From contig NC_059396.1 of NCBI RefSeq assembly GCF_905220565.1, positions 4,313,206 to 4,377,205 of the forward strand: a stretch of DNA of 64,000 nt. Reading direction: 5' to 3'. The notes below the pieces were generated by a model, which ran no database searches, was not told the origin of the DNA, and saw nothing but the letters and a program-made list of their open reading frames with translations. The position numbers and the translations under genes are program-made. The DNA is from Melitaea cinxia (taxonomy: Eukaryota > Arthropoda > Insecta > Lepidoptera > Nymphalidae). The first letter of the stretch is position 1. Every line of letters begins with the position of its first letter. This document shows, in pieces, positions 1 to 11,056 of the stretch.

Positions 1-728
1 ATAATATAATAAATAGGTATATTATAAACACCAGAAGCAGCAAATATCATTTTGCGTTAATTAAAGGAAATACACATTAAGTATTTTCATGGCACCAGAG
101 CGTAACTATAAAGTCAACAAACCTTACGAATATCGAATATCAACGCGCGTGGAACCAAGATGCCTATCTTTCTTTTTCTTGTATAGAGCAAAAAAAAAAT
201 CAAAAATATTCGAGGTACCTATATAAAATATTATCATTAACCAAAATCGTTCTATCATTTTAATGCAATTAAGTCGAACATCTCTCTAATATCTTTAAAT
301 TCGTAATTAAAAAATATATATAGTCTGTAAATCAATAACTTCATCAGCTATGTCTGACTAATAAATGCTTGGTCACGTTTAAATATAAACGTAAATTAAG
401 TGAGACTACCAGAACTGTGCTACAACATAATCAAAGAGTATTAGTAAAGAAATTCGAAATTAATTTATTATCATATAACTAATTATCATATAAGCTGTAA
501 AATAGGGAATAAAAGTATATTTTCAGTATCAAAACTAAGTTTCGACTTCTCATTTGGAATGGTGATTCAGCTCTTTGGGCAAGTGCACTTTTACCGGGGT
601 GAAATTAAACATGCAATATTGTATGAAGCTCCGTAAATTTTCATTAATTGAAAGAAAAATAGAAACGTTACTATTCAGTTTTGTGATTAGAAAACAAAAT
701 ACTGCACAAATTATCGTTTTATTTATAA
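1..728. other. AT-rich sequence, no feature seen
   Basis: No open frame of interest and no repeat that I recognise. The sequence is AT-rich with short homopolymer runs. Confidence 0.5.
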
Positions 729-729
729 A

Positions 730-1062
730 CTGCGTTGGCACAACGGTCACAGCACTGGTTTGTGACTGTTGTGCTGGCGGTTGCGGGTTCGATTCCCGCA
801 CATGACAAACATTTGTTGAGGATGTTTGCCGTGGTCTATGTGTTTGTTCAGCTCCACCGTTCCTCGGAAAGTACGTTAAGCCGTCGGTCCCGGTTGTTAT
901 AATGTAGGTACACCTGATAGCGATCGTTAATCATAGTGGGTAATATATCCGCCAACCCGCATTGGAGCAACGTGGTGGATTAAGCTTTGATCTTTCTCCT
1001 ACATGGGGAAAGAGGCCTATGCCCAGCTGTGGGACATTACAGGCTGATGCGTAAGCGTTATA
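730..1062 (+). mobile_element. tRNA-headed SINE, near full length
   Basis: The left end has a pol III promoter-like head: TTGGCACAACGG resembles an A box and GGTTCGATTCCCGC a B box. The body contains the CCGTCGGTCCCGGTTGTTAT and CCAACCCGCATTGGAGC segments, and the right end reads GGGACATTACAGGCTGATGCG. The same body recurs inverted at 2899-3238 and 8590-8935 and in shorter form elsewhere in the window. This is a lepidopteran SINE of the Metulj/HaSE kind; the exact family name is from memory. Confidence 0.85.
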
Positions 1063-1592
1063 AATTTTACCTCTGAAGGAAAAGATTATGTACATTTTTC
1101 TTATGTTACTTACGTATGTCCCCACTTTATATATTGCCTATAAATATTGATGATTCTCCCACAAGTAATCCTAACTTTCAAAAAACACAGGTAACAACCT
1201 GTTATTAATATAGCGTTGTACAATGAAATTAATCTTTCATTTTGAACAACAATTTAAGCACAAGAGTTCCTACGTTGTAACTTTTTCTTTGAATAAAAAT
1301 TGTTATTATATTATGTAACTTAATAATTAATATATTATATTAAAACGTGTCACCTGACGAATTACCTATACTTTCTTAGTCTATGCTATAACCAGACTTA
1401 AGCTGTAATACTTGTACATTCCTCGAAATCAGTTCATAACTTTTAAGATTAACTTAGGTACATAAATATACAGACAAATTAAAATAAGAACAATGTGTAA
1501 AAATCTCACTATGCTTGTTTTCTTACTCAAATACCTACTATTACTATAGGTTAAACACAAAAAATAAAAAACGTTCACGTAAGTATGATTTT
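1063..1592. other. AT-rich sequence, nothing recognised
   Basis: Only short frames without family resemblance. No repeat recognised. Confidence 0.45.
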
Positions 1593-1700
1593 CCCGTGAC
1601 CATGGTTGCTGTAAAGTATCCGAAACGTCTGGCATCAAAAAAGCTTAATAAGCCGCGATAAAATACGTAAAAGGTGCTTCATTGTAATGAGTAGTATATT
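1593..1700 (+). repeat. single-arm copy of the CCATGGTTGCTGTAAAG repeat
   Basis: CCATGGTTGCTGTAAAGTAT, CGAAACGTC and CGCGATAAAAT appear in the same order as in one arm of the 40-kb palindrome (39994-40167). Here only one orientation is present, so this is an unpalindromic relative. A third copy lies at 59588-59700. Confidence 0.75.
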
Positions 1701-1875
1701 TCCTAGCATAATAAGAATGACAAAAAAAAGTAAAAAAGTATGGCATTGTTACGTGAGTCGTGGAAAAAGAGTAAAGCAGTTTCGCTAGGTTTAAATTATA
1801 CGCATACAGTAAAATTATGCGTATTATAAGTACGAAAGTATTCGTTAACCCACTCTGATACAAGCGTCATGTATA

Positions 1876-1960
1876 AAGCTTCAACCCTTCTCCTATATAG
1901 AGCAGAGGCCTTAGCTAAGCTTTGGGCTGTGGTGGGCTGTGGAACTCTTACACTCTGATT
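1876..1960 (+). mobile_element. degenerate SINE 3' fragment
   Basis: AAGCTTCAACCCTTCTCCTATATAGAGCAGAGGCC resembles the last third of the SINE at 730-1062 (AAGCT...TCTCCTACATGGGGAAAGAGGCC). The tail is rearranged. Weak similarity only. Confidence 0.4.
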
Positions 1961-2435
1961 TAGTTCAGTTCAGCTCAAAACTAAATTATATATTTTTTTA
2001 GAAGGTATTGTTCAAGTTCTTTGGTCTATTAGATGACGGCACGTGTAAATAAAACATAAAAATATCGCGTCGATAATAATCAGACGTGAATTCAGATAAC
2101 ACTATCAAAATTCGCACTAAGCCATGTCGCAAAAAACAATGTAGAACACGTAAGTTTTATATTTACCTAATACTGATATATTATTCATAAAAAAATATTG
2201 GGAATGAATTGTTTTTAAAAAAAATATTTACAGAAACCTGAATAAGCAACGGCATACTGTGGTTCCAAGGCCCGGCCGGTTGATATTAGTTCATACGAAA
2301 CCTGCATTAAATAACAATACATATGAATTGACGAAAGATATCAAGGCTTTACAGGCAGTATATTCGGCTTTACGTGTTCTCCAATGCAAGAAAGAGTTAC
2401 CCAAGGACAAGTACCTTCACAAAAAAAAAAATTTC
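1961..2435. other. AT-rich sequence, nothing recognised
   Basis: The only long frame (2259-2501) begins at GTG and ends inside a SINE head. I do not regard it as a gene. Confidence 0.4.
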
Positions 2436-2439
2436 GATA

Positions 2440-2500
2440 AGCGGGAATCGAAACCGCGACCAACGTTGCTAATACACCACTACGCCAGAATCGATGTCTA
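2440..2500 (-). mobile_element. tRNA-like SINE head fragment
   Basis: On the minus strand TGGCGTAGTGGTGTATTAG resembles an A box and GCGGTTTCGATTCCCGC a B box, with spacing like a tRNA gene. A run of T follows and no cloverleaf acceptor stem is evident, so a SINE head is more likely than a tRNA gene. Confidence 0.55.
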
Positions 2501-2898
2501 ATGCATTATTAAAGAAAATCTCTAATTAAATACTAGCTTATACTCACGAATTTGTCTGAAATTCAAGCGTTTACTTCTCTCGATTTAAAGTTAGACCACA
2601 GTCATATATTTGTAAAAGAGGCAGATGCAGCTAATTTTATGAAACAGATATTAAATGATGCCGAAACAAACACACAGACAGATGAATTAAGAAATACTAC
2701 AAATAGGTAATTGTTATAGCTTTCTTTGCTATCATAAATTTCTCTCATGTACAGACATGAGCTGGTTACAGTTTTACTACACATAGATATATTTTACTCG
2801 GCGGATATTACCTAACACGTTAAATCACGTGTTTGTAAAATCTAGGTACAAAACTGTATGTTGGCGTAATCTGGATTTAAAAATAAACCTCATATATA

Positions 2899-3238
2899 CG
2901 CTTCTGCCTGTAATATCCCACTACTGGGCATAGGCCTCTTTCCCCATGTAGGAGAAGGATCAGAGCTTAATCCACCACGCTGCTCCAATGCGGGTTGGCG
3001 GACATATTCCCTACTATGAGTAACGATCGCTATCAGGTGTACATGATAACAACCGGGACCGACGGCTTAACGTGCTCTCCGAGGCACGGTGGGGAGACCC
3101 ACAAGGACTGCACAAACACCCAGACCACTGCAAACACCTGTATGGCCAATACAAGTGTTTGTCATGTGCAGGGATCGAACCCGCAACCGCCAGCGCAACA
3201 GGTACAATCCATGGCTGTAACCGTTGCGCTAACGCGGC
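2899..3238 (-). mobile_element. tRNA-headed SINE, near full length
   Basis: Reverse-strand copy of the SINE at 730-1062. It starts from CCTGTAATATCCCACTACTG (tail) and ends at GGATCGAACCCGCAACCGCC (B box in reverse), with GTTGCGCTAACGCGGC at the head. The overlapping frames at 3014-3319 and 2995-3366 are products of the SINE, not genes. Confidence 0.85.
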
Positions 3239-3254
3239 GTCTCTCATATATACA

Positions 3255-3565
3255 AATAAATAAAATTGGAGTAGAGTGCAGTGTGGTAAAATTGGATTCG
3301 GAGATGTTGATATGTACACGGTACATATACCAAAATATCATTTTTTTACATATTTTGTCTGTCTGACTATCTGTTTGTTTCGGCTTATCTCTGAAACGGC
3401 TGGAAGTATTTTGAATGGACTTTCACTGGCAGTTAGATGATGTAATAAGAAGTAACTAAGGCTACTTTTGTTCTAGATTTTTTTTTATAACTCTGCGAAC
3501 TGAACAATAACTTTTTTGTTAAATTCAACGCGGACGAAGTCGAGGGCACAGCTGCGGGAAAGCAA
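3255..3565 (-). mobile_element. CTAGCTGTGCCCGCGACTTCG-type repeat, inverted
   Basis: The right end reads AACGCGGACGAAGTCGAGGG then CACAGCTG, the reverse complement of the well-known lepidopteran repeat end. The body has TTTGTCTGTCTGACTATCTG, CGGCTGGAAG and CTTTCACTGGCAG. I take it to be a 3' piece of a non-LTR element or a short derivative; the parent family is not resolved. Confidence 0.7.
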
Positions 3566-4057
3566 CAGCGCGAAGAATTTTTCATATTTGTCTACGTATT
3601 TCAAATTACATAACAGACAGTGATAAGTTTTGGACGGAAACAAAGTCTTAGATATTAAATATTTTCGCGAATAGTCATGACACGCTAAATATTATCACCT
3701 AATAAAGGATTGATCGATCATACCTATATTTACTTTGATGTAATCTGTGTTAATAGTTTATGACAATTAAATTTAAAATAAACATGATGTGTAAGTATAA
3801 AGAATTTGTAAAAACGTTACAAAAATGTCTATGGCAAATGTTAATAACTTTAATGTCGAGAATTAAATTCACGAATATAAGAAAATTGAAATGTTTTTGA
3901 GTAATTTATAAAAGAGGTTTCTAAGGCTCCCAAGTCTAACGGTTTTATACTGTTAAAAATTTTTTCATGAAGAGACAATCCTTTATCTTAACAAATGTGA
4001 AAAGAATCATAGAGCTAAACATCTTTTGTTTTTGGTCATCATGAAAAAGTACACAAG
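3566..4057. other. AT-rich sequence, nothing recognised
   Basis: No coding frame or repeat recognised. Confidence 0.4.
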
Positions 4058-4325
4058 TGGGCATTTTTTTTAAATATATAACTAGGTCACCAAACAAGCG
4101 TCACCTGATGTTAAGCGATTACTGTAGCTTATCATAGACGCCTGTAACAACAGAAGCATCGCAAGTGCGTTGCCGATCCTACGCCCAGGAGCTCTGATCA
4201 CCTTACCCACCACAGGAACACAAACTGCTTAAAAGTAGTATTATTTTAGCTTTGATCTTCTCTAAGGTCGAGGCACTTTCTCGGTTTGAACAGGATATAT
4301 CCTGCAGAGCCCTACCTCAGTTTCG
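4058..4325 (-). mobile_element. non-LTR retrotransposon 3' end
   Basis: In reverse it contains the order GAGCTCCTGGGCG, GCGATGCTTCTG, CTACAGTAATCGCTTAACAT and GGTGACGCTTGTTTGG TGACCTAG, ending in an A-rich tail. The same 3' segment occurs at 22125-22375 (+), 26664-26850 (-) and in a decayed form at 26190-26335 (-). Confidence 0.75.
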
Positions 4326-4338
4326 CTTTTTGAATTAT

Positions 4339-4640
4339 TCTTAACTAGCTGACTCGGCGAACTTCTTATCGCCTAACAAAAACTTTATCGTATGGTATTA
4401 AAGTTCAAATTGACTTTTAAGTATTATCACAAATCTTTTGTATGGGAGTATAGAAAAGTGTTGTTTTTAGACTTTTTCAGGAAATTTAAATTTTTTTTTT
4501 TTTTAGAATGTTTCTCTCCGTAAGAACCATCCTCGTACTTCAAGGAATATTTTAAAAAAAGAATTAGCGAAATCGGTCCAACCGTTCTCGAGTTTTGCGC
4601 TTAGCAACACATTCAGCGACTCATTTTTATATTATGGATA
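4339..4640 (+). mobile_element. CTAGCTGACTCGGCGAAC repeat
   Basis: Starts CTAGCTGACTCGGCGAACTT. It includes TAAGAACCATCCTCGTACTT, AATTAGCGAAATCGGTCCAA and CAACACATTCAGCGACTC, and ends TTTTTATATTATGG. This is a common lepidopteran interspersed repeat with no coding content. It abuts a 3' end of the AACCGACTTC family at 4640. Confidence 0.7.
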
Positions 4641-4740
4641 ATGCGTATTTAATTGATTATTTTTTGACTACCTACGTTGTTTGTTACTTGTCAACGTCAA
4701 TTTAAGTCGGTTTCATTCGTTTGCGAGCAAACAATTATAT
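4640..4740 (+). mobile_element. Helentron-like element, 3' terminal fragment
   Basis: Contains the subterminal repeat TTTAAGTCGGTTT followed by CGTTTGCGAGCAAACAATT, whose core GTTTGC-GA-GCAAAC is a perfect stem-loop. Same 3' end as the full copy at 9571-10330. Confidence 0.7.
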
Positions 4741-4746
4741 TAAAAA

Positions 4747-4980
4747 CTAGCTGTACCCGTGACTTCCTCCGTGATTTGGGTATATGTAAATACCCAAATC
4801 TCTCAACGTGAATCTTTAAACTGGCATTACTTTTTTATTTATGAACCGATTGACATAAAACTGTAAATGTTAAATGCAGCTTACTACAATACATTAGTGA
4901 AAACTACATCTAAATCGGATAAGCCATTTCTGAGAATAGCGTGCACAAACGCACAGACAAACAGACAAAAATTCTAACAA
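4747..4980 (+). mobile_element. CTAGCTGTACCCGTGACTTCC repeat
   Basis: Begins CTAGCTGTACCCGTGACTTC and ends with the ACAGACAAACAGACAAAAAT stretch typical of this lepidopteran family. Related copies lie at 12045-12270 and inverted at 3255-3565. Confidence 0.7.
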
Positions 4981-5598
4981 TCATTGTTTTGGGTGCTATT
5001 TGCGTTGATAAAGGTCCCAATAATATTTTTTCTCATATATCTTCCACGTACAGACAGCGATCCATTACATTTTTATTATACTTATTGATAATAAAAGATA
5101 ATGTGCTAACTTTATCGGTCTATATCAATTACGCATTTCCTGTTGTCGACATCCATATATCTTTGTAAAGTCTAGTATTTGAAGAAATTTTTATCTTTGT
5201 TATCTCTTAGATTTTGACATTGCGTAAAAAAAACATGAAAACAAGTAATTAAAAATAAGGCCGGTACAATTAATGTAGATATCTATCTACGAGGTGACTC
5301 TGCGAACTTCGGGCCACCATATCATTTTTCTCAAATGTACTTATATTTAATAAAAGCAACAAATTAAGATAATATTGTTTTTGTTTATATCTTTGAGTAC
5401 GTAGGTACACACTCACAGATCGAAGCATTTTGATTAAACTCTTATATATATATCTATAATAAACACTATGATTGAAACTAGAATTTATCAACTCGACATG
5501 TTGATAACAAAAATTGAGATAGTGAAGAAAGTTGATAAGCCTCTTTTGTTCTTATTAAACGTCAACAGAAAAAAATAATCCACATTATCACCTATCTT
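4981..5598. other. AT-rich sequence, nothing recognised
   Basis: Short frames on both strands have no family resemblance. Confidence 0.4.
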
Positions 5599-5903
5599 GG
5601 TTACGGCATTAAAGAATATAGCCACCCCCTCTCTTCCCGTGGGTGTCGTAAGAGGCGACTAAGGGATAACACAGTTCCACTACTATTTTGGAACTTAAAA
5701 AGCCGACCGATCGATGGCGGGATAACCATCCAACTGCTGGCTTTGAAATACACAGGCCGAAGACGGGCAGCAACGTCTTCGGTGCGACAAAGCCAGGCCT
5801 GCGGTCACCATCCCGCCTGCCCAGCGTGGTGGTGACAATAGGAAAAACACATGAGTTCACGCCATTTTTGGCTTGAAGTTGTGGAGGCCTATGTCCAGTA
5901 GTG
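5599..5903 (+). mobile_element. CR1/Zenon-like LINE 3' end, truncated
   Basis: Contains TACGGCATTAAAGAATATAG, CGTAAGAGGCGACTAAGGG, AGCCGACCGATCGATGGCGG, GGCTTTGAAATACACAGGCC and TTGTGGAGGCCTATGTCCAG. The full copy at 58605-58931 ends in a GATGTGATGTGATG tail; this one stops just after GTCCAGTAGTG and is joined directly to a SINE. Frames at 5609-5876 are by-products of the repeat. The CR1/Zenon name is an inference from the GATGT-type tail. Confidence 0.75.
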
Positions 5904-6186
5904 AACTATTCGATTCCCGCTCGGAGTGGATATTTGTATTTGTACAAATATTTATTTCCAGTATGGGTGTCTGTCCTTATGGGTCTTTCTACCGTGCCTC
6001 AGGGAGCACGTTAGGCCGTCGGTCCCGGTTGTTATCATGTACCCCTGATAGTGATCGTTACTCATAGTAGGAAACATATCCGTCAACTAGCAGTGGAGCA
6101 GCGTAGTGGATTAAGCTCCAATCCTTCTCCTACATGTAGAAAGATGCCTATGCCCATCAGTGGAATATTACAGGCTAAAAGCATAC
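5904..6186 (+). mobile_element. SINE, 5'-truncated
   Basis: TCGATTCCCGCTCGGAGTGG (B box and downstream) is followed by the usual SINE body (GTTAGGCCGTCGGTCCCGG, CATCCGTCAAC) and tail GTGGAATATTACAGGCT. The A-box part is missing. The head after the B box differs from the 730-1062 copy and matches the one at 28700-29660, so there are two SINE sub-types. Confidence 0.75.
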
Positions 6187-6600
6187 ACCTATCTGTAAAA
6201 CCAATTTTTAACTTACTCTCAATTTCTATCATACCCATTTCTCAGTGCTCTCGTCCAAAAAACAATAAAGGTCGAACTTTAAAAAAGGACATCTCTAAAA
6301 TGATCTGCCCTTTAAGGGTTTTGCCTTTGCCTAGTTAGAGCCTAGTTAACTTACGTCCACCGGTTACCCTTGACTGGTTCGGGGCAGCTTCGTGTACAGT
6401 CATAGGAACAACCAGTCACGCAGTCGTTTATTATTTCACAATGTTTTTCCATTCTTCACTATGTGGAAGTGTTCGATGAATCAGGTAGGTAATGAATTAT
6501 CAAAAAATCTCTTACCATATTAACAGATTCCTTGAAGTTAAAAAAGTTAGGTGTATATATTAAAAAATAAGGTCAATATTATAATATGATATTGATAAGG

Positions 6601-6604
<4 letters not shown>
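6187..6604. other. no feature recognised
   Basis: The frame at 6051-6338 runs out of the SINE and is not credible. No repeat recognised. Confidence 0.4.

Positions 6605-6652
<48 letters not shown>
6605..6652. repeat. (TA)n microsatellite
   Basis: Uninterrupted AT dinucleotide run. Confidence 0.98.
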
Positions 6653-6658
<6 letters not shown>

Positions 6659-6820
6659 TACATCATTATTTTAAATTGACTATTGTTTTTACTACGTAGA
6701 CTTTTTTTTGATACTTTTTTGAAATGTAAATATTTATGTAAATATTTTTGACATTTGTTAAGTGTGTATAATCAATTATTTTATGGTTAAATAAATATTT
6801 TTTATTTCAGTTTGTAATTT

Positions 6821-7220
6821 TTTAAGTTCCGTACGACAAAAAGAAAAAAGTGGAACCCTTATCGACGGATCAATTTTTTGTCTGTCTGTTTGTCAAGACC
6901 CTTTTTCTCAGGAACCCGTGGAGCTATCAAGCTGAAATTCATGTCGAATACTCAGGTCTACTATCCCTTGGAGCTGTGAAAAAATCAACTAACGCGATCA
7001 AAAGATACAGCCGTTTATGTTGCAAATGCAACCTACAGGATATAGGGTCCCGTGAACTCATAACCTTGAAATTTGGTACGAAGCAACGTCTTGAGTACAG
7101 ATAAAAGAAAAATAGCGCAAAAGCATACATTTTTAGTTACATCATTTAATAAAAATATTTTCAATAATTTTCTTTGAACGGAACCCTCGGTGCGCGAGTC
7201 CGACTCGCACTTGACCGGTT
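6821..7220 (+). mobile_element. GTTCCGTAC...GAGTCCGACTCGCACTTG element
   Basis: Starts AAGTTCCGTACGACAAAAAG, includes TTTGTCTGTCTGTTTGTCAA, GAGCTATCAAGCTGAAATTC and AAAAGATACAGCCGTTTATG, and ends GTGCGCGAGTCCGACTCGCA plus CTTGACCGG. This is a very abundant non-coding lepidopteran repeat. A second, more diverged copy lies at 28826-29470, inside a SINE. The frame at 6850-7104 lies within the repeat and is not considered a gene. Confidence 0.75.
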
Positions 7221-7761
7221 TTTTTTATGTGCTAAGTACTTAATATTTTTTTAATGTGTGACGTATAAGTCAACTAATATTAGTTCAACTAATGAAGGCT
7301 GTTTAAGATATGATATCTTCTGTATCCTCGTTCTTTCTAAAAAGATCGAAGAGCATTACAGCATTTAACTTTTTAAAAATCCGGTTACGTAACTTTTTCC
7401 CTATAAAAATTTTCCACTAGAGACTTGTCATTACGGTCACATTAATGACGTAAATAATTAATTTATAGATTGTAATTAATAAAACATTTTCCTCTTACAA
7501 TTTTGATAATATAAATTGGATCAACGATTATTTTATTTTCCGTTATAATTAATTCTGTAATCTTAAAATAAACGTAACGCCTTTTTCTTCTGCATGTCCA
7601 ACGTTCTCTGCGTAAATTGATATAAAATGCGCGTAGTTTGTAATAACGTTCATGATACCCTATTAATTATTACATTTTGATTTCAAGTTTGCTATTTCGT
7701 TAGAAGAATTTGTTGTTGCAATGTTCATTGTTAATAATAATCGTAATTATAAAACTAACTG
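7221..7761. other. AT-rich sequence, nothing recognised
   Basis: No coding frame or repeat recognised. Confidence 0.4.
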
Positions 7762-7915
7762 ACCCTGTGAACTATGTACCGCCATTTCTGTTGTGCATAT
7801 ACCGATATTTTTTTTAGATTTTTTTTTTTGTACAAGCCCTCCGAATAACGAACACAAAATCAAAAGAAATCCGATTTGGTGCAGTCGCTCGACACACATT
7901 ATTAGCGATTTTTTT
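7762..7915 (+). mobile_element. CTAACTGACCCTGTGAAC repeat, partial
   Basis: AACTGACCCTGTGAACTATG, AAATCCGATTTGGTGCAGTC and CGACACACATTATTAGCGA match the layout of the CTAGCTGA repeat at 4339-4640 but are diverged. Confidence 0.5.
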
Positions 7916-8589
7916 TAAAGATAATAGAAATTAGAAAGGTTTTCTTAAATGTTTTATTTCACTTGCCAATTTCAGCGTCTATTTATATTTTGTGATATAG
8001 TGCTACTGTTTATTTAGAAATGTATCAAAATACAACGCATCAGTAAGTACTAAAAATTTATAACTATAGCTATTTATTTCCAACTTTACTTACGTTAAAT
8101 AAAAAGTTAGGTTTAGTTACTTTCTTCTATATTTAACGGTATTCTAAATTACTTACATTCGGTTATTTAGAAATATCGTGAGAACATTTAAATATTTACA
8201 TATCTCGTTAAGACATGTACTTGTACTTGTATGACCAAAACTGTTATAAGATATGATTGAACAATATTTCTCAGCCGATGGAAACAATACGAACTGTGTC
8301 AAGGGATCGTCGCCCATTTAAAGCAATTTAAAATCTAGAATCTAGATATTATCTATATGGAAATGATAAAAAGATATATTTGCATAAAATGTGTATGTAA
8401 ATAACATTTTAATTTCAATGATATTGTTTTAAAATATTTTTGTTTAAATTAATAAAATATCCCATTATATAAGACCCCAATCTATAACACACATTATACA
8501 AGTCGCAAAAATTGTTATTGTTTTTCACAAATTGTAATAATCCAGTCTTAAACGTAAAAAGAATGTACACCAGTAAATCTTACGCTCAT
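7916..8589. other. AT-rich sequence, nothing recognised
   Basis: No coding frame or repeat recognised. Confidence 0.4.
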
Positions 8590-8935
8590 TCACTTCTGGT
8601 CATAGACCTCTATCCTCATGTAGTAGAAGGATCAGAGCTTAATCCACCACGTTGCTCCAATGCGGGTTGGCGGATATATTCCCTACTAGAGTAGCGTCCC
8701 TATGAGTAACGATCGCTATCAAGTGTACATGATAACAATTGAGACCGACGGCTTATCGTGGTCTCTGAGGCACGGTGGGGAGACCCACAAGGAATGCACT
8801 AACACGCAGACCACGGCAAACATCTCTATGTCCAATACAAACGTTTGTCATGTGCGGGGATCGCACCCGCAACCACCAGCGCAATAGTAAAAAAACCAGT
8901 GTAGTGACCGTTGCACCAACGCGAAAGTAAATCTT
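8590..8935 (-). mobile_element. tRNA-headed SINE, near full length
   Basis: Reverse copy of the SINE at 730-1062: GCTTAATCCACCACGTTGCT, ATGCGGGTTGGCGGATATAT, CGATCGCTATCAAGTGTACA, and B box in reverse GGGGATCGCACCCGCAACC. The tail (GGTCATAGACCTC) is diverged. Frames at 8512-9055 derive from it. Confidence 0.85.
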
Positions 8936-8989
8936 ATGATAAATTTTTAAATAAAATAATTTATCATAAAATTTTCTTCTAAGCGTATT

Positions 8990-9300
8990 AAGGCCGCTGC
9001 ATACGTAACGTACATGGGACGGCGTTAGAACGTGGACGAGACGGGGACGGAACATGCAGTGATAGTTAACACTGACGTGCAGGATGGTAAACTTTTAATG
9101 CATACGCATCGTAACTAGGTAATGGTAAATGCACATGCTTTCTTACTTTAGCTCTCCTGAGCGACTGTGTATACGCAGCGCAATCACGAACGGTATAGGG
9201 CACGCGCGAAGTGCTAAACATCGTCGCATCGACGATATTCTCCCTCCCCTTGCGCTTTAAGTTCCCGTCCCCTCCGTCACTCTGTGCTTCCATGACGTAC
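8990..9300. other. GC-richer block of unknown nature
   Basis: Distinctly richer in CG dinucleotides than its surroundings (e.g. GGACGAGACGGGGACGG, GGGCACGCGCGAAGTGC). The 75-residue frame on the minus strand (9066-9293) has no resemblance to any family I know. It could be an unrecognised transposon interior. Confidence 0.3.
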
Positions 9301-9570
9301 TCTTTGGCTTACATTTTCTATCTATTTTTAAAACGACATTTTTTTTAAACTTCAGGTCGCGATCTGTAACATGTTTTTATCCGGACTATCAAAAACAAAT
9401 TACGTAAGCAGATGCAATGGCCTTTAGAGATACAATACAAATTTGCGTAGATGATGTTTCTCATGTTTACTAAAATTTTTGCTAAAAAAGTAAAAGTGAA
9501 TCATCATCATGCCTAAAAATTTGTTAAAAACTCATCGTTATTAATATTAGTAATTTTCAGTTTCAGTGGT
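9301..9570. other. nothing recognised
   Basis: AT-rich linker before the Helentron-like copy. Confidence 0.35.
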
Positions 9571-10330
9571 TTTTAACCGACTTCCAAAAAAGGAGGAGGT
9601 TCTCAATTCGACTGTATTTTTTTTTTTTTTTTATGTATGTTACATCAGAACTTTTGACTGGGTGAAGCGATTTCGACAAATTTTCTTTTAATCGAAAGGT
9701 GGTGTGTGTCAATTGGTCCCATTTAAATTTATTTGAGATCTAACAACTACTTTTCGAGCTATATCTAATAATACGTTTTTACTTGACGCTTTTTTCGTCG
9801 ACCTACGTTGTATTATATCACATAACTTTCTACTGAATGTACCGATTTTGATAATTCTTTTTTTGTTAGAAAGGAGATATCCCAAGTTTAGTACCATGAT
9901 AAGGAAACCAGGATCTGATGATGGGATCCTAGAGAAATCGAGGGAAACTCTTGAAAATCCGCAATAAAATTTTACTAGTTATACCGATTCTGATAATTCT
10001 TTTTTTGTTGGAAAGAAGATATCCCTAGTTTAGTACCATGATAAGGAAACCAGGATCTGATGATGGGATCCCAGAGAAATCGAGGGAACTTCTTGAAAAT
10101 CCGCAATAACTTTTTATTAGGTGTACCGATTTTAATGATTTTTAATTTAATCGAAAGCCGATGTTTATCATTTGGTCACATTTAAATTTCATCGAGATCT
10201 GATAACTACTTTTTGAGTAATCTTTGATAATACGTTGTTACTTGACTATTTTTTCGTCGATCTACGTTGTATTACTCGTCGATGTAATTGAAGTCGGTTT
10301 TTTTTTTCGTTTGCGAGCAAACACAATTAT
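9571..10330 (+). mobile_element. Helentron-like non-autonomous element (AACCGACTTC family), full length
   Basis: Left end TTTTAACCGACTTCC then AAAAAAGGAGGAGGTTCTCA. Right end ATTGAAGTCGGTTT, followed by the stem-loop GTTTGC-GA-GCAAAC and terminal ACAATT. The subterminal AACCGACTTC/GAAGTCGGTT inverted pair, the 3' stem-loop and the absence of a visible target duplication are the layout of Helentron-associated elements. The interior has two tandem copies of a unit of about 140 bp, each running from ACCGATT to CTTGAAAATCCGCAATAA. No protein is encoded; the frame at 9709-9897 is part of the repeat. Confidence 0.75.
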
Positions 10331-11056
10331 CCTCAGCAAAACTAACGATGATATTGAAAACTTTCAGAAGAATTGTATTTCAAGAAAATAATACTTTTAT
10401 AATAGATTCAAACATTTCATCAAAATTAGTTTAGATAACCAATCTTATTGTTTCCAAGAGATTAAATCATCTGAAGTGGTATAGAAGGATGGTGCTCGTA
10501 TTATACTGTAGAGAACTCTCAATCAAGTTTAGACAAAATAAAGACATTCCTCTAATTTATCAAACACTGTACATTTTAAAGAAATATTTTAGGAACTAAA
10601 CCACTAATTGATATTGGTAGGATAGATAAGTATATTCGACGAAACTAATTTTTTAGTCTAGAGACCGGTAAACGTATGAAACTATCGTTTGTAGACATGA
10701 CGTAGGTAGATGACGCCAGACAATCCTTTATGACTAAGCATGTTGAATGCAAAAATTCATATAGATAAATAAGCTATCAAACAACCGATATTGTCATTTA
10801 TCTTGCATGAAAACACCGCGTCATATGACGTTTAAAAGCGGAAGATGTTATGACTCATGTTATACAAAGGCGAAAGGAAACAATAAAATTATAATAAGAT
10901 AATATTGTATTTGTTAAAAGTAAATAACCAATACAGTTATGTGAGTTATTAATGACATTGAGATATATATGCGCTGTTATTGCTTTTTCCTTACGTCAGC
11001 ACTATTTATATAACTTTACATATTATATGTATGTCTGTGTTGCACTGGTATTGATA
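10331..11056. other. AT-rich sequence, nothing recognised
   Basis: No coding frame or repeat recognised. Confidence 0.4.

Noticed and set aside
730..800. possible tRNA gene
   Set aside because: A and B boxes are present, but the head continues into a repeated SINE body and there is no acceptor-stem pairing or terminator at tRNA length.
2259..2501. 80-codon frame, plus strand
   Set aside because: GTG start; the last part is the antisense of a SINE head with a B box. No family resemblance.
3014..3319. 101-codon frame, minus strand
   Set aside because: It lies almost wholly within the SINE at 2899-3238; frames in SINE copies recur with similar wording (e.g. 8753-9055).
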